A DNA stretch of 64,000 bases from assembly GCF_013114625.1 (NCBI RefSeq), contig NZ_VTXD01000003.1, forward strand, positions 62,001-126,000, in the 5' to 3' direction. The notes below the pieces were generated by a model. That model was not told where the DNA came from and ran no database searches. It saw nothing but the letters and a program-made list of their open reading frames with translations. Positions within the stretch are counted from its first letter, which is position 1. The number at the start of each line of letters is the position of its first letter. The stretch comes from Vibrio sp. 99-70-13A1. GTDB lineage: Bacteria; Pseudomonadota; Gammaproteobacteria; Enterobacterales; Vibrionaceae. Shown here piece by piece: positions 1-9,226 of this stretch. A program made the translations under genes and the position numbers.

Positions 1-474
1 AAAGCGAGAAGAAAAAAAACCGCCCAAAATCATGACGGTAATACCACTAAACAGTGCACCTGTTACCGCATTTAAAACAGGATTGATTTGGCTTAAAACC
101 GGAACCCCGATAGAGGCAAGAGCCATAAAACATGCAGCACCAGCGTTAATACCAAGAATGGAAGGTGATGCTAATGGGTTACGAGTGAGCCCTTGCATTA
201 ATACACCCGCGACAGCCAGACATGCTCCAATCATTAAGCCGGCATGAGCGCGTGGCGCACGAAGCGTTGCTAAAATCTGCTGTATCATATTGGCTTCATC
301 AAAGTGAAACCAATACTGAAATAGGCTGTTTAATGTTAATGAAAAATTCGACCAGCCCAGCATAGACACGGCATAGCCAGAACAAGTAATGAACACCACC
401 AAAACCGTAAAAGCGACGGTGCGCCAATGCGGCTTAACCATCGCTTTACCCTGTGTAAGAACAGATATACTCAT
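1..474 (-). CDS. pvuC: FecCD-family siderophore ABC permease, partial (PvuC-like)
   Basis: Inner-membrane permease subunit of a BtuCD/FecCD-type iron-siderophore importer. It is open at the left edge of the window, so only the first 158 residues are present. Reading the minus strand from 474 gives a start of [10 protein letters not shown], a first membrane helix (about residues 19-40), and the family hallmark GACLAVAGVLMQGLTRNPLA followed by SPSILGINAGA at about 80-115. The ATG overlaps the stop of the binding-protein gene by one base (TAATG), so translational coupling is likely. It should pair with a second permease and an ATPase beyond the edge. Family assignment is firm; the substrate (ferric vibrioferrin) is inferred only from gene order. 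Confidence 0.85.
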   Translation of the reverse strand, partial: MSISVLTQGKAMVKPHWRTVAFTVLVVFITCSGYAVSMLGWSNFSLTLNSLFQYWFHFDEANMIQQILATLRAPRAHAGLMIGACLAVAGVLMQGLTRNPLASPSILGINAGAACFMALASIGVPVLSQINPVLNAVTGALFSGITVMILGGFFSSRF

Positions 475-1415
475 TAGTGACCTAGTAAAGTTTCAAGCTC
501 ATGAGCAATTTCTTCAGCGGCAAGCATGCCACGATTTAAAGACCATAATGCCGGAGACACTTCGACCACTTGCTCTTTTTTTGATGATTTTAGGATCTTG
601 AATAAAGGGTTGTTTTTCCATTCATCCACAATATTTGGTTGTGAATAAGCACCAACCAACAGCCAATCAGGGTTTGTTTTTAATAAGAACTCAAAGCTTG
701 TCGGCAGGTAGGCTTTGCCTGAATGTAGATCTTCGGAAGGAGTGTTGTCTTCTTCCTGCTTAGCAAGAGGGCTTAAAATCCCAAGAGAACTTAACACCCC
801 ACCAGCATAGGAAGCTGGGCTATGAAGCCACATGCCTTTATCCGAAACAACTGCAAATTGAACCGTTTCTTTACTGACTAATCGGTGTTTACTTTGAGCC
901 ATATGATGTTGATGCTGCTTTATACGCAGCGCCATTTTCACTTCTTTATCTAATGCAATGCCAATTTTTTGGGCCGATTCTAAGTTTTCTTCGTATGTTT
1001 CACCTCGGCTTTTAAGTAATAGAGTCGGGGCAATGCGTTGTAAATCTTGGTAAATAGTTCGGTGCCTTTCTGCATCTGCAATAATCAAATCCGGCTTCAA
1101 TACCGCAATGGCTTCCAAACTAGGCTGAGATCTCATACCAACAGACTGCCACTTGCCTATTTTTGATCGAACAGAAGCAATCACCCGCGTTTCATCATTA
1201 TCATCAGCCACCCCAATCGGCGACACTCCAACCGCAGCCAAAGCGTCCACAAAAGAAAACTCAAGGACGACAATTCGGGTTGGCACTGATTCTATTTGAA
1301 ACTGACCTTGCTCATCCTTTACCGTGCGTATTTCTGCACTTGAAAAAGAAGACAGCAACATCATGACAACTCCGAAGATGGCATATACCCAGTTCCACTG
1401 TTTTTTAGTATTCAT
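474..1415 (-). CDS. pvuB: Periplasmic Fe-siderophore binding protein (FecB/PvuB-like)
   Basis: Class III periplasmic binding protein that hands ferric siderophore from the TonB receptor to the FecCD permease. I start it at [10 protein letters not shown] (1415), 313 residues, because this gives a clean signal peptide (hydrophobic [12 protein letters not shown], cleavage near FSSA-EIRT); an in-frame ATG at 1511 would add 32 residues that do not look like part of a signal. Visible fold markers are [18 protein letters not shown], the KPDLIIAD strand and the late [10 protein letters not shown] strand typical of FecB/FhuD proteins. It lies between the outer-membrane receptor gene and the permease gene, all on the minus strand. 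Specificity for vibrioferrin versus citrate or another carboxylate siderophore cannot be read from the sequence. Confidence 0.82.
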   Translation of the reverse strand: MNTKKQWNWVYAIFGVVMMLLSSFSSAEIRTVKDEQGQFQIESVPTRIVVLEFSFVDALAAVGVSPIGVADDNDETRVIASVRSKIGKWQSVGMRSQPSLEAIAVLKPDLIIADAERHRTIYQDLQRIAPTLLLKSRGETYEENLESAQKIGIALDKEVKMALRIKQHQHHMAQSKHRLVSKETVQFAVVSDKGMWLHSPASYAGGVLSSLGILSPLAKQEEDNTPSEDLHSGKAYLPTSFEFLLKTNPDWLLVGAYSQPNIVDEWKNNPLFKILKSSKKEQVVEVSPALWSLNRGMLAAEEIAHELETLLGH

Positions 1416-1550
1416 CTTTTCACATTCCATAACCTGATAAATCAACAGGTTTATAAATTGATTCCCTTGTAAATTGATTAACTTACAAGTCAAAAAGCTG
1501 CCAACTCGCATTTCCTGCTCAGATTGACAACTTTTTGAGATAACTTTGAT

Positions 1551-1606
1551 TTAACTTTATTTAACTCTTTTTAACCCTTACTTAACTCTTATTTAACTAA
1601 AGTTAA
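1551..1606. repeat. Helically phased TTAAC repeats between receptor and binding-protein genes
   Basis: TTAAC occurs at 1551, 1561, 1571, 1582 and 1593, i.e. every 10-11 bp, with a sixth related GTTAA at 1602 that runs into the receptor stop codon. The block fills the short spacer between the receptor gene and the binding-protein gene. It may be a protein-binding array, intrinsically curved DNA or slippage-derived sequence; nothing in the sequence decides between these. Confidence 0.6.
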
Positions 1607-3732
1607 AACTGGTAGTTAAGATCAATCGTGTAAGAGCGCCCCGGAGCCGGATAGCGTCCTACAGGGCTGGTATCAATACCGCGGAAGTAATACTCCTCAG
1701 CAAAGAGGTTATTCACCGCAACATTCATACGTAGCAGGTTGTTTTCATCTTTATAAAGATCCGTGCCTAAATTAAAGTTCCAGACCATATAAGACGGTAC
1801 TTTTCCTTTTGCTCCGGTTGCATCTTCTTCACTCGTATTAGCATTATCGGTATACGCATCACTGAAGTAGAAACCTGATAACGTCGTATCAATTTTTGTA
1901 AAGGCGTATGTTGCATCCCAACTAAGTTGATGCTGTGATGTATGAGGAAGTTGATTTCCCTTATTCGCACCGTCTTCTTCAAGGGTTGCATCTAGGAAGT
2001 TATAGCTTGCCCCTAAGCTTAACGCCTGCATAGATTCAGGAGTGTAACGACCAGACACTTCAATACCTTGGTGAAGTGTCTTACCAATGTTGTCAAAGGT
2101 TTGCGTTCCACTTTGCCACTGAAGTTGGTCTTTAAAATCAATGCGGTATAACGCAACATTAAAGCTGGTTGACTGTTGGGTGTAACGCGCCCCTAATTCG
2201 TAGTTCCAAGCAAGTTCGCTACCTTCTTCACCCAAACCTCGGATGTACGCAATTTGCGGTGCTCTCAATGATTTCTGCGCGTTCGCATAGCTAACCCAAT
2301 TTTCATTCAAGTGATAAGCAAGCGTTAAGCCTGGTAGCCATTCCGTCACTTTGTTGTTCGAATTTTCACTCTTTCCTATATCTTTAAATGCCATATCTAC
2401 TGATTCATATCGAACCCCAGGTGTGACTTTTAAAGTATCATTCAAGAAGCCTATTTCATTACTGATGTAACCGGCGAAGGCATCCGTATCCAAGTGCCAA
2501 TCACGTGGTGTTGCGGTTGCACCACCCGCAATAGGTGTTTGAGTTAATTTGTAGTCCACATCTTCATTAACGTAACGCGCACCAACAATCCAGTTTTGGC
2601 TCACGGATTTGCCTTGACCGAAATAAAGTGCCAGTTTTGGCTCGATGCCGTATACATTGAATTCACGTGGGGAAGTGCGAATATGAGTCGATGGCAAAGC
2701 TGGATCAGCCCAATGTCCACCTGCGCTATTAAAGCCCCATTGGAAGAAACGTTCCGACTTATGACCAAAAGTCAGTAGTTCAAACTCGGCACCATCGGCA
2801 ATATCTAAATCATGAAGGTATTTCAGGCTCCAACGTGTAGATTGCCCTTGGTATTCGTCATAAGGACGTTTAGATTGAGTGCGATCTTGCTTGTAGTCAT
2901 CAGGCGATAATGCCCCTGGCATTTGAGTATCGGCATCGTAACGCTGAATAAAAGCTTGTAACTCTTGTGTATCACTCAGTAACCACTGAACTTTTGCTTG
3001 GAAATTTTTAACGTCCGTATCGGAATGATCTCTGAAGCTTTCTCCTTTTAAGAAGTTACCCTCAAGCTGTAAAGCCAAGTTATCCGTTAACCAACCGCCG
3101 GTTCTCAAGTAAAAGTCATTAAGAGGCGTATCACCGTCTTCAAATACCGTTAATCGGTTACTGACCTCTGTCTGCCATTTGTGAGGTATCGGCTTAGTGA
3201 CTAAGTTAATGACACCTCCAACGTTGTTCGGTCCGTATTGAACGGCAGCACCGCCGCGAACAATATCAATCCTTTCAAGCATAGAAAGTGTCGCTGGGAA
3301 AATGGATTGTCCAGTATGGCCATATGGAGCCAAAGTGAGTGGCACGCCATCCATCAAGAACTGAGCATGACCACTTCGGCTTGCTTTTAAACCTCTAACG
3401 GAAATATTCGGCAAGACTCCTGTGCCCGTTTCATCTTGCACCTTGATGCCTGGAACACTTTGCAAAGCAGAATCAATAGAATGAGCCGCGGTTTTTTCAA
3501 TTTGTTCACTAGTCAGTACCGTACGAGCACCAGGGTACTCACGAACATCTTCAACCTGTGAGTTGCCGATAACACTTGCGGTCACCACCACCGTTTCCAT
3601 TGCCGTCACATTGTTATTCGGGTTAGACGCCGCCATAGCGCCCATCGAAGTAGCGGAAAGAATCGCGATACTGAGTAAGCTGCGACGCGGAAAATGATTA
3701 CGTAATGCACCATCCAAATTCTGGTAAGACAT
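1603..3732 (-). CDS. pvuA: TonB-dependent ferric siderophore receptor (PvuA/FecA-like)
   Basis: Outer-membrane gated beta-barrel of 709 residues that takes up a ferric siderophore using TonB energy. The signal peptide includes RRSLLSIAILSATSMGAMAA, followed by a TonB box (METVVVTA) and a plug domain with typical motifs: VPGIKVQDETGTG, ISVRGLK, VLTSEQI and IDIVRGGAAVQYGPNNVGGVIN. It ends in an aromatic barrel strand (YTIDLNYQF). The plug and barrel resemble the FecA/PvuA branch. No FecIR-type sigma/anti-sigma pair is adjacent and no long N-terminal signalling extension is present. It is the second receptor of a tandem pair, followed by binding-protein and permease genes, which is the gene order of the V. 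parahaemolyticus vibrioferrin uptake operon. The symbol rests on that order. Confidence 0.72.
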   Translation of the reverse strand: MSYQNLDGALRNHFPRRSLLSIAILSATSMGAMAASNPNNNVTAMETVVVTASVIGNSQVEDVREYPGARTVLTSEQIEKTAAHSIDSALQSVPGIKVQDETGTGVLPNISVRGLKASRSGHAQFLMDGVPLTLAPYGHTGQSIFPATLSMLERIDIVRGGAAVQYGPNNVGGVINLVTKPIPHKWQTEVSNRLTVFEDGDTPLNDFYLRTGGWLTDNLALQLEGNFLKGESFRDHSDTDVKNFQAKVQWLLSDTQELQAFIQRYDADTQMPGALSPDDYKQDRTQSKRPYDEYQGQSTRWSLKYLHDLDIADGAEFELLTFGHKSERFFQWGFNSAGGHWADPALPSTHIRTSPREFNVYGIEPKLALYFGQGKSVSQNWIVGARYVNEDVDYKLTQTPIAGGATATPRDWHLDTDAFAGYISNEIGFLNDTLKVTPGVRYESVDMAFKDIGKSENSNNKVTEWLPGLTLAYHLNENWVSYANAQKSLRAPQIAYIRGLGEEGSELAWNYELGARYTQQSTSFNVALYRIDFKDQLQWQSGTQTFDNIGKTLHQGIEVSGRYTPESMQALSLGASYNFLDATLEEDGANKGNQLPHTSQHQLSWDATYAFTKIDTTLSGFYFSDAYTDNANTSEEDATGAKGKVPSYMVWNFNLGTDLYKDENNLLRMNVAVNNLFAEEYYFRGIDTSPVGRYPAPGRSYTIDLNYQF

Positions 3733-3753
3733 GGGAATCCTTAAAGAAAATTA

Positions 3754-3781
3754 GGCGACTTAATTGTTTATTTAAGTCGCC
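3754..3781 (-). terminator. Hairpin with weak T tract between the two receptor genes
   Basis: GGCGACTTAA (3754-3763) and TTAAGTCGCC (3772-3781) form a perfect 10-bp stem with an 8-nt loop. Read on the minus strand it is followed by TAATTTTCTTT and lies only about 22 bp before the ATG of the second receptor. It may be a leaky terminator or attenuator that lowers expression of the downstream uptake genes relative to the first receptor, or a processing/stability hairpin. Confidence 0.5.
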
Positions 3782-3908
3782 ATAAAAGCTTAAGACTCAT
3801 ATTGAGTAATAAGATAAATGAATCTTTCGATAACAAGCTGTAAACGCTCGTTTATTTTCGAGTTGTCTATGGGTAAGTTGTTTATTGAGCTTTAGTATTT
3901 ATGAAGCT

Positions 3909-5960
3909 CTAGAATTGATACCCGTAACTCAGCATGAATTCGACAGGAGCACCGTAACCAATCTGATTCAGACCCGACTTGCCATTCGTTGCACCCAAAA
4001 TGTATTTTTCGTCAAACAGGTTATAAACGTTGGCTTGTATTTTGTGTGATCCAGTAGTGTAAGCCGTCATCAGATCAACCGTGGTGTAATCGCCGAGTGC
4101 TACCGCTTCATCGTTGCCTGAATAACGGTCACCTACGTATTTCACCCCGCCACCAAGGCGCCAGTTGTCATCCAGTTGGTAAGTACTCCAAAGTGAAAAC
4201 AGGTGATCAGACACATCATTTGGCTTTTTACCTGTATCTTTGTCTTCCGCATCTAAGTAGCTATAACCGACAGAGATGTCCCACTCTTCCGTGATTTTCC
4301 CTCGGGCTTCAAGTTCTAGGCCTTGGTGGCGAGCTTCAATTTTAGCAATCACATCCCCATCGGTATTCGTTTGAGGCTGCTCTTGATCGATTTGGAAAAT
4401 AGCAGCGTTAAGCATTAAAGCGTTATCAAGAAGGTAGGCTTTGGCTCCCACTTCCTTTAAGTCTGTTTGGAAGAACTCAGCCAATTTAGGGTTAATGTAA
4501 ATCCCTGAATAAGGCAGCTGCCATGAGCGCGCTAAGCTGCCGTAGACCGAAACATCATCACTAATTCGGTACACCAAACCGGCGCGATAACTTACTTTAT
4601 CGTCATCTAAGTTTTCTTTTTCAGCACCGGCTTTTTGTTGTTCAAGATCCATGGAGTCATAACGCACATTACCGATCAGCGATAAATCACCTAAGGTGTA
4701 AACGTCTTGAATATAAATGCCAGTTGTTGTTGTCGTGTTATCACGAAATGGTTTGAAGCCAGGATCTGGAGTTGGTCCCACGACTGGATCATAAATATCT
4801 TTAGGAGGAAGAGTTTTATCACTCGCCAACGTTAAGTCGATATTGATCTGATTGTAATCCGCACCAATCATCAGTTGGTTATCACTTGTTTCCCATACCA
4901 ACTCGGATTGAAGGGTGGTAGTGGTACGAGGGTCGTAACCAAAGTTGTTTACGGTTTGTGAGACTTCACCTGCGGTGACTGTCCCTTGGCGTGTACCTTT
5001 CTGTTCTAATTCTATATGGCTGTATGATGCTCGGTTATTCCACATCCAATCTTGATTCAACTGCCACTCATAATTAACCGCTAGGCGTAAACTATCAGAC
5101 TTTTGATAATCATTGGTGCCGCCATAGAAAGTATCAACGGGTACGTCGACTGGCTTACCATTATGCGAAGGAACGCCACGGTATGGCACCAATTCTTGAT
5201 GAGCATATTCCACATCAATATCAATGATATGGTTGTGAGCGGGTAAGAAACGAAGAGTCGGTGCAATAAAGAAGTCATTAGAATCGACGTGATCAACGTA
5301 TGAGTCTCCTTCGCGATACTCTAGATTCACACGTCCATTGACCTTATCTGAAAAGGAAAATGAGCTATCGACTTGACCAACATACTGGCTATTACTGCCA
5401 ACACTGCCATTAACATGGGTAAACGTGTCACCATTCGCACGCTTGGTGACTAAGTTGATAATACCGCCCGCAGAACCTCTTCCATACAAAGCGCCAGCTG
5501 CACCTTTGACCACTTCGACTCGTTCGATATTGGCTAAACTGCGGTAGGATTGAAGCGTACCGTCATCACGCATGCCATCTCGGTACATATCATTTAAAGC
5601 ATCAAAGCCACGAATAACAAATTGATCTCGGCTTCCTTCGCCCAGCGTGTTATTCACTCCAGCAACGCCGTCAAGTGCATCCACTAGACGTACCGCGCCT
5701 CGGTCTTCCATTTCAGTTTTTGTTACTACCGATACAGATTGTGGAACGTCTAACCACTCGACATCTGTTTTCGTTCCTGATTGCGGCATATGCTCTGCAT
5801 AGCCCTCGTATTGATGCCCATAGATTTGCATGGTCTCAACATCAGACTCTTGGCTAGAAGTTCCTGTATTCGCAAAGGCACAAGTCGTCATAACAAGGGT
5901 AGAAAATGAAGCTTTAATTGCTAAAGAGAGAAGGCTCTTGGAGGGTAATAATGTCGTCAT
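3909..5960 (-). CDS. psuA: TonB-dependent siderophore receptor (PsuA/FhuA-like)
   Basis: Second outer-membrane TonB receptor of the cluster. I start it at MTTLLPSKSL (5960, 683 residues), after GGAATTAAG, giving a signal peptide ending near TTCAFA-NTG; ATG codons at 5972 and 6017 are alternatives. The mature N-terminus carries a TonB-box-like VETMQIYGHQ, then plug motifs DVPQSVSVVTKTEMED, FVIRGFDA and VEVVKGAAGALYGRGSAGG, typical of the FhuA/FhuE/FiuA class, and a barrel ending in MLSYGYQF. As first gene of the operon it matches PsuA (also called PvuA1) of vibrioferrin loci, where two receptors take up the same siderophore. The two receptors here belong to clearly different sequence classes, so they are not a recent duplication. 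Confidence 0.72.
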   Translation of the reverse strand: MTTLLPSKSLLSLAIKASFSTLVMTTCAFANTGTSSQESDVETMQIYGHQYEGYAEHMPQSGTKTDVEWLDVPQSVSVVTKTEMEDRGAVRLVDALDGVAGVNNTLGEGSRDQFVIRGFDALNDMYRDGMRDDGTLQSYRSLANIERVEVVKGAAGALYGRGSAGGIINLVTKRANGDTFTHVNGSVGSNSQYVGQVDSSFSFSDKVNGRVNLEYREGDSYVDHVDSNDFFIAPTLRFLPAHNHIIDIDVEYAHQELVPYRGVPSHNGKPVDVPVDTFYGGTNDYQKSDSLRLAVNYEWQLNQDWMWNNRASYSHIELEQKGTRQGTVTAGEVSQTVNNFGYDPRTTTTLQSELVWETSDNQLMIGADYNQINIDLTLASDKTLPPKDIYDPVVGPTPDPGFKPFRDNTTTTTGIYIQDVYTLGDLSLIGNVRYDSMDLEQQKAGAEKENLDDDKVSYRAGLVYRISDDVSVYGSLARSWQLPYSGIYINPKLAEFFQTDLKEVGAKAYLLDNALMLNAAIFQIDQEQPQTNTDGDVIAKIEARHQGLELEARGKITEEWDISVGYSYLDAEDKDTGKKPNDVSDHLFSLWSTYQLDDNWRLGGGVKYVGDRYSGNDEAVALGDYTTVDLMTAYTTGSHKIQANVYNLFDEKYILGATNGKSGLNQIGYGAPVEFMLSYGYQF

Positions 5961-6000
5961 TCTTAATTCCATTTTAGTTTGTAAAAACCAACGGGTGAGA

Positions 6001-6026
6001 ATAAGAACAAATATCATTTATATTTG
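6001..6026 (-). promoter_or_regulatory. Candidate Fur box upstream of the first receptor
   Basis: On the minus strand, AATGATATTTGTTCTTAT (6018-6001) matches the Vibrio Fur consensus AATGATAATGATTATCATT well in its left half and at scattered positions of the right half. It overlaps a perfect 7-5-7 inverted repeat, CAAATAT-CATTT-ATATTTG (6008-6026). It sits 41-66 bp before the chosen start, where an iron-responsive operator is expected for siderophore receptors. Confidence 0.4.
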
Positions 6027-6327
6027 CAATAGATATTTTGGGGTTATTTATAATCTACAAGTATGAAACCCGACTAGTAATAAAATTAACAATAAAATAT
6101 ACGGGAAGAATAACTGTGCGAGCTTTTAACTAAGACGGATCATGCTACTGAACCTTGCCCTTGCCAAATCCAACTTCACTTCACTTAAAATCGTAAATAC
6201 TTACAGATTGGGTTTTATCTAAGGCTTTAGGATTAAGTTTTGGTTATGGAGATAATGCAAAGCTAGATGTCTAAATTGATTTCTATGAATGCTTCCAAAA
6301 AAGGCAATAGGAACAGCCGTAAACGAA

Positions 6328-6353
6328 AATACCACCGAAAGGTCGGTGGTATT
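6328..6353 (-). terminator. Rho-independent terminator of scrKB
   Basis: AATACCACCGA and TCGGTGGTATT make an 11-bp stem with the loop AAGG. On the minus strand the stem is followed by TTTCGTTT. It lies about 100 bp beyond the scrB stop codon. The stretch 6027-6455 otherwise holds the promoter side of the receptor operon and two 21-bp direct repeats. Confidence 0.7.
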
Positions 6354-6378
6354 AATTGGTGAATCAATATCCCCATTG

Positions 6379-6425
6379 AAACGGTAAATATCTATATTTA
6401 AACGGTAAGTGGCTATATTTAAACG
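6379..6425. repeat. Two 21-bp direct repeats downstream of scrB
   Basis: Units at 6379-6399 and 6400-6420 both begin AAACGGTAA and end CTATATTT, differing at three central positions. A third partial unit (AAACG) follows at 6421-6425. They lie between the scrB stop and the terminator hairpin. Function unknown. Confidence 0.7.
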
Positions 6426-6455
6426 AAAAAATAGGATACCGACGTCAAGATTAGG

Positions 6456-7970
6456 CTAAGGTTGCCCCAACCCCGTTATTGACTTCATTGAATAATACGT
6501 TGGCTTAAATGATTCAGCTTCAGTAGTGCTTGAAGCCTTAACTGAGCTCAAATCATGAATGAAGAAACGACTGGTCATGGTGTGCTTTCCATCATTCATA
6601 AATATTTCTATGACAGACTGATCAACATACATTTCAATCTGCTGCGTAGAAGCCCGTAACCTTGGTGATTTACGAACTGATCCATATTCTTCAGCGTAAA
6701 GCTCACTCATCTTGGAGCGATCAAGGGTAAACTCAGTCTCGCTGCCACTGAAGGTTATTTTTTCTCCAAAAGGATTACTCAGCTCAATTGAAAAACCCTT
6801 CACACTGGCATCAATCGTTAAGCAAAAGCTTTTACTTGGTAAGTCAAAGTCTCCTTCAAATACAATGGCTTCATTACGTAACGCCGTAATTTCTTCAACA
6901 ACCTTTTGTACCAAAAATCCATCCTGAACATGCAGCTCTCTAGGCAGTGTTAACATGCCTGCCCATTCATGTTTCACGGAAGGGGTATCAATTTCAGGCA
7001 GCCCAACCCAAGCGTACATAATGCGACGCCCTTGTTCGTCAACATAGGTTTGAGGCGCATAGAAATCGAAACCGTAATCGGGCTGCTGAATGCTTTGCTC
7101 CCCTTCCAGTTCCATCGAACCAACATTTAATCTGTCACCTATTAGGTAGGTCACTGAATAAATATTCTTAAGATCATACGGGGTAGAAGTCGATATACCT
7201 TGAGGAGAAAACAACATTACGGCCTGACCATCTAACTCAAAGAAATCCGGGCATTCCCACATGTAACCAAAATCATCATACGAAGTTTGAATCGGTCCTT
7301 TATGCTCCCAATCAGTCAAGTTTTGACTGTGGTAAAGCACCATTGCCCCTTTTAAACTCTGTGTTTGAGCCCCCACAACCATGAAATAATCATCTCCTTG
7401 CTTCCACACCTTAGGGTCACGAAAGTGTTCGGTATAAGCAGAATTTTCAACAATGATTCCTCTCTTTTCCAATACACCACTTTTATCTAAAGTCGCGTAG
7501 CACTGCGTGGGAATTCGATTCCAATTCTCGTCTCTTTGGTTGCCCGTATAGAACAGCAATGCTTTATCGCCTTCAACGATCGCACCACCGGAATAAGCCC
7601 CATGAGAGTCGAAATATTGATCAGGATGAATAGCAATGCCGTGATCGGTAAAATGTATAAAATCTTTGGTTGAAAGGTGATACCAATATTTCATGCCATG
7701 AACAGGACCAACAGGCGTCCATTGATAAAAAACATGGTGCTCACCATTGAAATAACACAAGCCATTTGGATCGTTCAGCAGACCAAATTCAGGGGCAATA
7801 TGATAATTAGGGTATCCTCCATCTAGCCGTCTTTTTCCAATCATTTCAGATATCTGAGAATCAGAAATATCTTCAATACGACGGTATCTTTGTTCAACCG
7901 TCCATTTTTTATTTTCTTGTCTAGCCATACGATTTAAACCAGTCATTTCCGCAGTGAACTCGTCACTCAT
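6456..7970 (-). CDS. scrB: Sucrose-6-phosphate hydrolase, GH32
   Basis: Cytoplasmic glycoside hydrolase family 32 enzyme (504 residues) that cleaves sucrose 6-phosphate, made by the PTS, into glucose 6-phosphate and fructose. The N-terminal five-bladed propeller shows the catalytic nucleophile motif NDPNG, the transition-state motif FRDPKVW and the acid/base motif ECPDFF; the C-terminal beta-sandwich carries the usual EIFMNDG-like strand (VIEIFMNDGKHTMTSRFF). There is no signal peptide, which fits an intracellular phospho-sugar substrate. The start overlaps the fructokinase stop (ATGA), so the two are translated from one message. The upstream sucrose IIBC gene supports hydrolysis of the phosphorylated disaccharide rather than free sucrose. 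Confidence 0.93.
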   Translation of the reverse strand: MSDEFTAEMTGLNRMARQENKKWTVEQRYRRIEDISDSQISEMIGKRRLDGGYPNYHIAPEFGLLNDPNGLCYFNGEHHVFYQWTPVGPVHGMKYWYHLSTKDFIHFTDHGIAIHPDQYFDSHGAYSGGAIVEGDKALLFYTGNQRDENWNRIPTQCYATLDKSGVLEKRGIIVENSAYTEHFRDPKVWKQGDDYFMVVGAQTQSLKGAMVLYHSQNLTDWEHKGPIQTSYDDFGYMWECPDFFELDGQAVMLFSPQGISTSTPYDLKNIYSVTYLIGDRLNVGSMELEGEQSIQQPDYGFDFYAPQTYVDEQGRRIMYAWVGLPEIDTPSVKHEWAGMLTLPRELHVQDGFLVQKVVEEITALRNEAIVFEGDFDLPSKSFCLTIDASVKGFSIELSNPFGEKITFSGSETEFTLDRSKMSELYAEEYGSVRKSPRLRASTQQIEMYVDQSVIEIFMNDGKHTMTSRFFIHDLSSVKASSTTEAESFKPTYYSMKSITGLGQP

Positions 7971-8905
7971 TTAGCGATGATAAACTCAAGCAGCTCTTTT
8001 TCAGTAGGTAGAGCACTCATGGCGCCCTTTTGAGTTGTCGCTAATGCACCGCAGGCATTCGCCCACTGTATTGCTGTTTGCAGTACATCTTGTAATGTAT
8101 CGGCATTTTGCCAATTGGACAGACGAGATAGCTTTGCTAAAAGTCCACCAACAAATGCATCACCAGCACCAGTTGTATCGACTGGTTTAACCGCTTTTCC
8201 TGATACTAATTTTCGTTCTTTATCCGTGACAACAAGTACACCTTTTGCCCCTTGGGTCACTAATACCAATGAATTATTCAAAGGCTTAATGGCATCAAGC
8301 CCTTCATCGATTTCAAGAGTATCCGTCAGGAAGGTCAATTCTTCCTCTGAAAATTTCACCACATCGGCAAGGCTAATAGCTTCCATAACCACGGGTTTAA
8401 TCTCTGCTGGGTTAGCCCAAACTTCATCACGTAAATTTGGATCAAAACTGATATAACCGCCCGCCGCTTTCATTTTTTTCAATGCAGTAAGCGTTGTGGA
8501 ACGGCTGGGTTCATTCGCTAATGCAATAGAACATACGTGCAGCCACTCTCCTACTGAAAACGTAGGAATATCATCTAGCTGAATAAATTGGTCAGCACTT
8601 GGCTTAACCATAAAAGTGAACGTTCGCTCGCCATCTTTATCGAGATCGACAAGTACTGTCGATGTTCTATGCTGAGCGTTTTTCACTAAGTTATCGACAT
8701 CCACTTGCTCATTCGCAAGCGTTGTTTCCATGAAGTACCCGAATGGATCCTCACCAACTCGACCAAAAAACGCAGCGTCGCCGCCAAGGCGTGCAACCGC
8801 TACGGCCACATTAGCTGGTGCTCCACCAGGACATTTCAATAAGGTGTTACTTGAATCTGGAATTAGGTCAACAACCGCATCTCCAGTTACCCACACTCGG
8901 TTCAT
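7967..8905 (-). CDS. scrK: Fructokinase, PfkB family
   Basis: Ribokinase/PfkB-family kinase (312 residues) that phosphorylates the fructose released by ScrB. It begins MNRVWVTGDAVVDLIPD at 8905; an ATG at 8920 adds five residues and is less likely. Family signatures are the N-terminal GGAPANVAVAVARLG and the C-terminal DTTGAGDAFVGGLL, with its catalytic Asp and anion hole. It overlaps scrB by four bases. No ScrR-type operator was recognised in the 200 bases upstream, and a terminator separates it from scrA, so its promoter and control may differ from the other scr genes. Confidence 0.92.
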   Translation of the reverse strand: MNRVWVTGDAVVDLIPDSSNTLLKCPGGAPANVAVAVARLGGDAAFFGRVGEDPFGYFMETTLANEQVDVDNLVKNAQHRTSTVLVDLDKDGERTFTFMVKPSADQFIQLDDIPTFSVGEWLHVCSIALANEPSRSTTLTALKKMKAAGGYISFDPNLRDEVWANPAEIKPVVMEAISLADVVKFSEEELTFLTDTLEIDEGLDAIKPLNNSLVLVTQGAKGVLVVTDKERKLVSGKAVKPVDTTGAGDAFVGGLLAKLSRLSNWQNADTLQDVLQTAIQWANACGALATTQKGAMSALPTEKELLEFIIAK

Positions 8906-9108
8906 AATACTTACCACCAAAAAATACTTAACACCAACAGCTCAAATTTACCTGACGGCTTGTTCCGCTATTCGTTATCCATCAACCCATTTTTCATCCA
9001 TCGATTTGTCCGTTATCGATCAATACAGCGATAGGCTGTGACAACTATGCGGATGGGTCATACCAGCTATGCAGGCAGTCTTACTATCTACTGTCGTGAC
9101 AATTACTT

Positions 9109-9141
9109 AAAAAAAGCTAGCCAAGCCAATGCTTGGCTAGC
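9109..9141 (-). terminator. Rho-independent terminator of scrA
   Basis: GCTAGCCAAGC (9116-9126) and GCTTGGCTAGC (9131-9141) form a perfect 11-bp stem with loop CAAT, followed on the minus strand by seven T. It lies about 90 bp after scrA and well before scrK, so scrKB probably has its own promoter in 8906-9108. No other gene or RNA is evident in 8906-9226. Confidence 0.88.
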
Positions 9142-9226
9142 GTCCTAAAAAAGGAAAGAGAAGCTGAAAAAAGGGGGACAGCTTACTCGTAAGGCAGCAG
9201 AAGCTTCTGCCGTTATTTTACCTGTG

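Noticed and set aside
1..6026. Ferric citrate (fec) system
   Set aside because: The receptor and permease resemble Fec proteins, but there is no fecIR pair, no N-terminal signalling domain on the receptor, and two receptors stand in tandem, which fits the vibrioferrin order better.
8115..8456. 113-codon plus-strand ORF opposite scrK
   Set aside because: Antisense to the PfkB fructokinase frame, which has all family motifs; no ribosome site.
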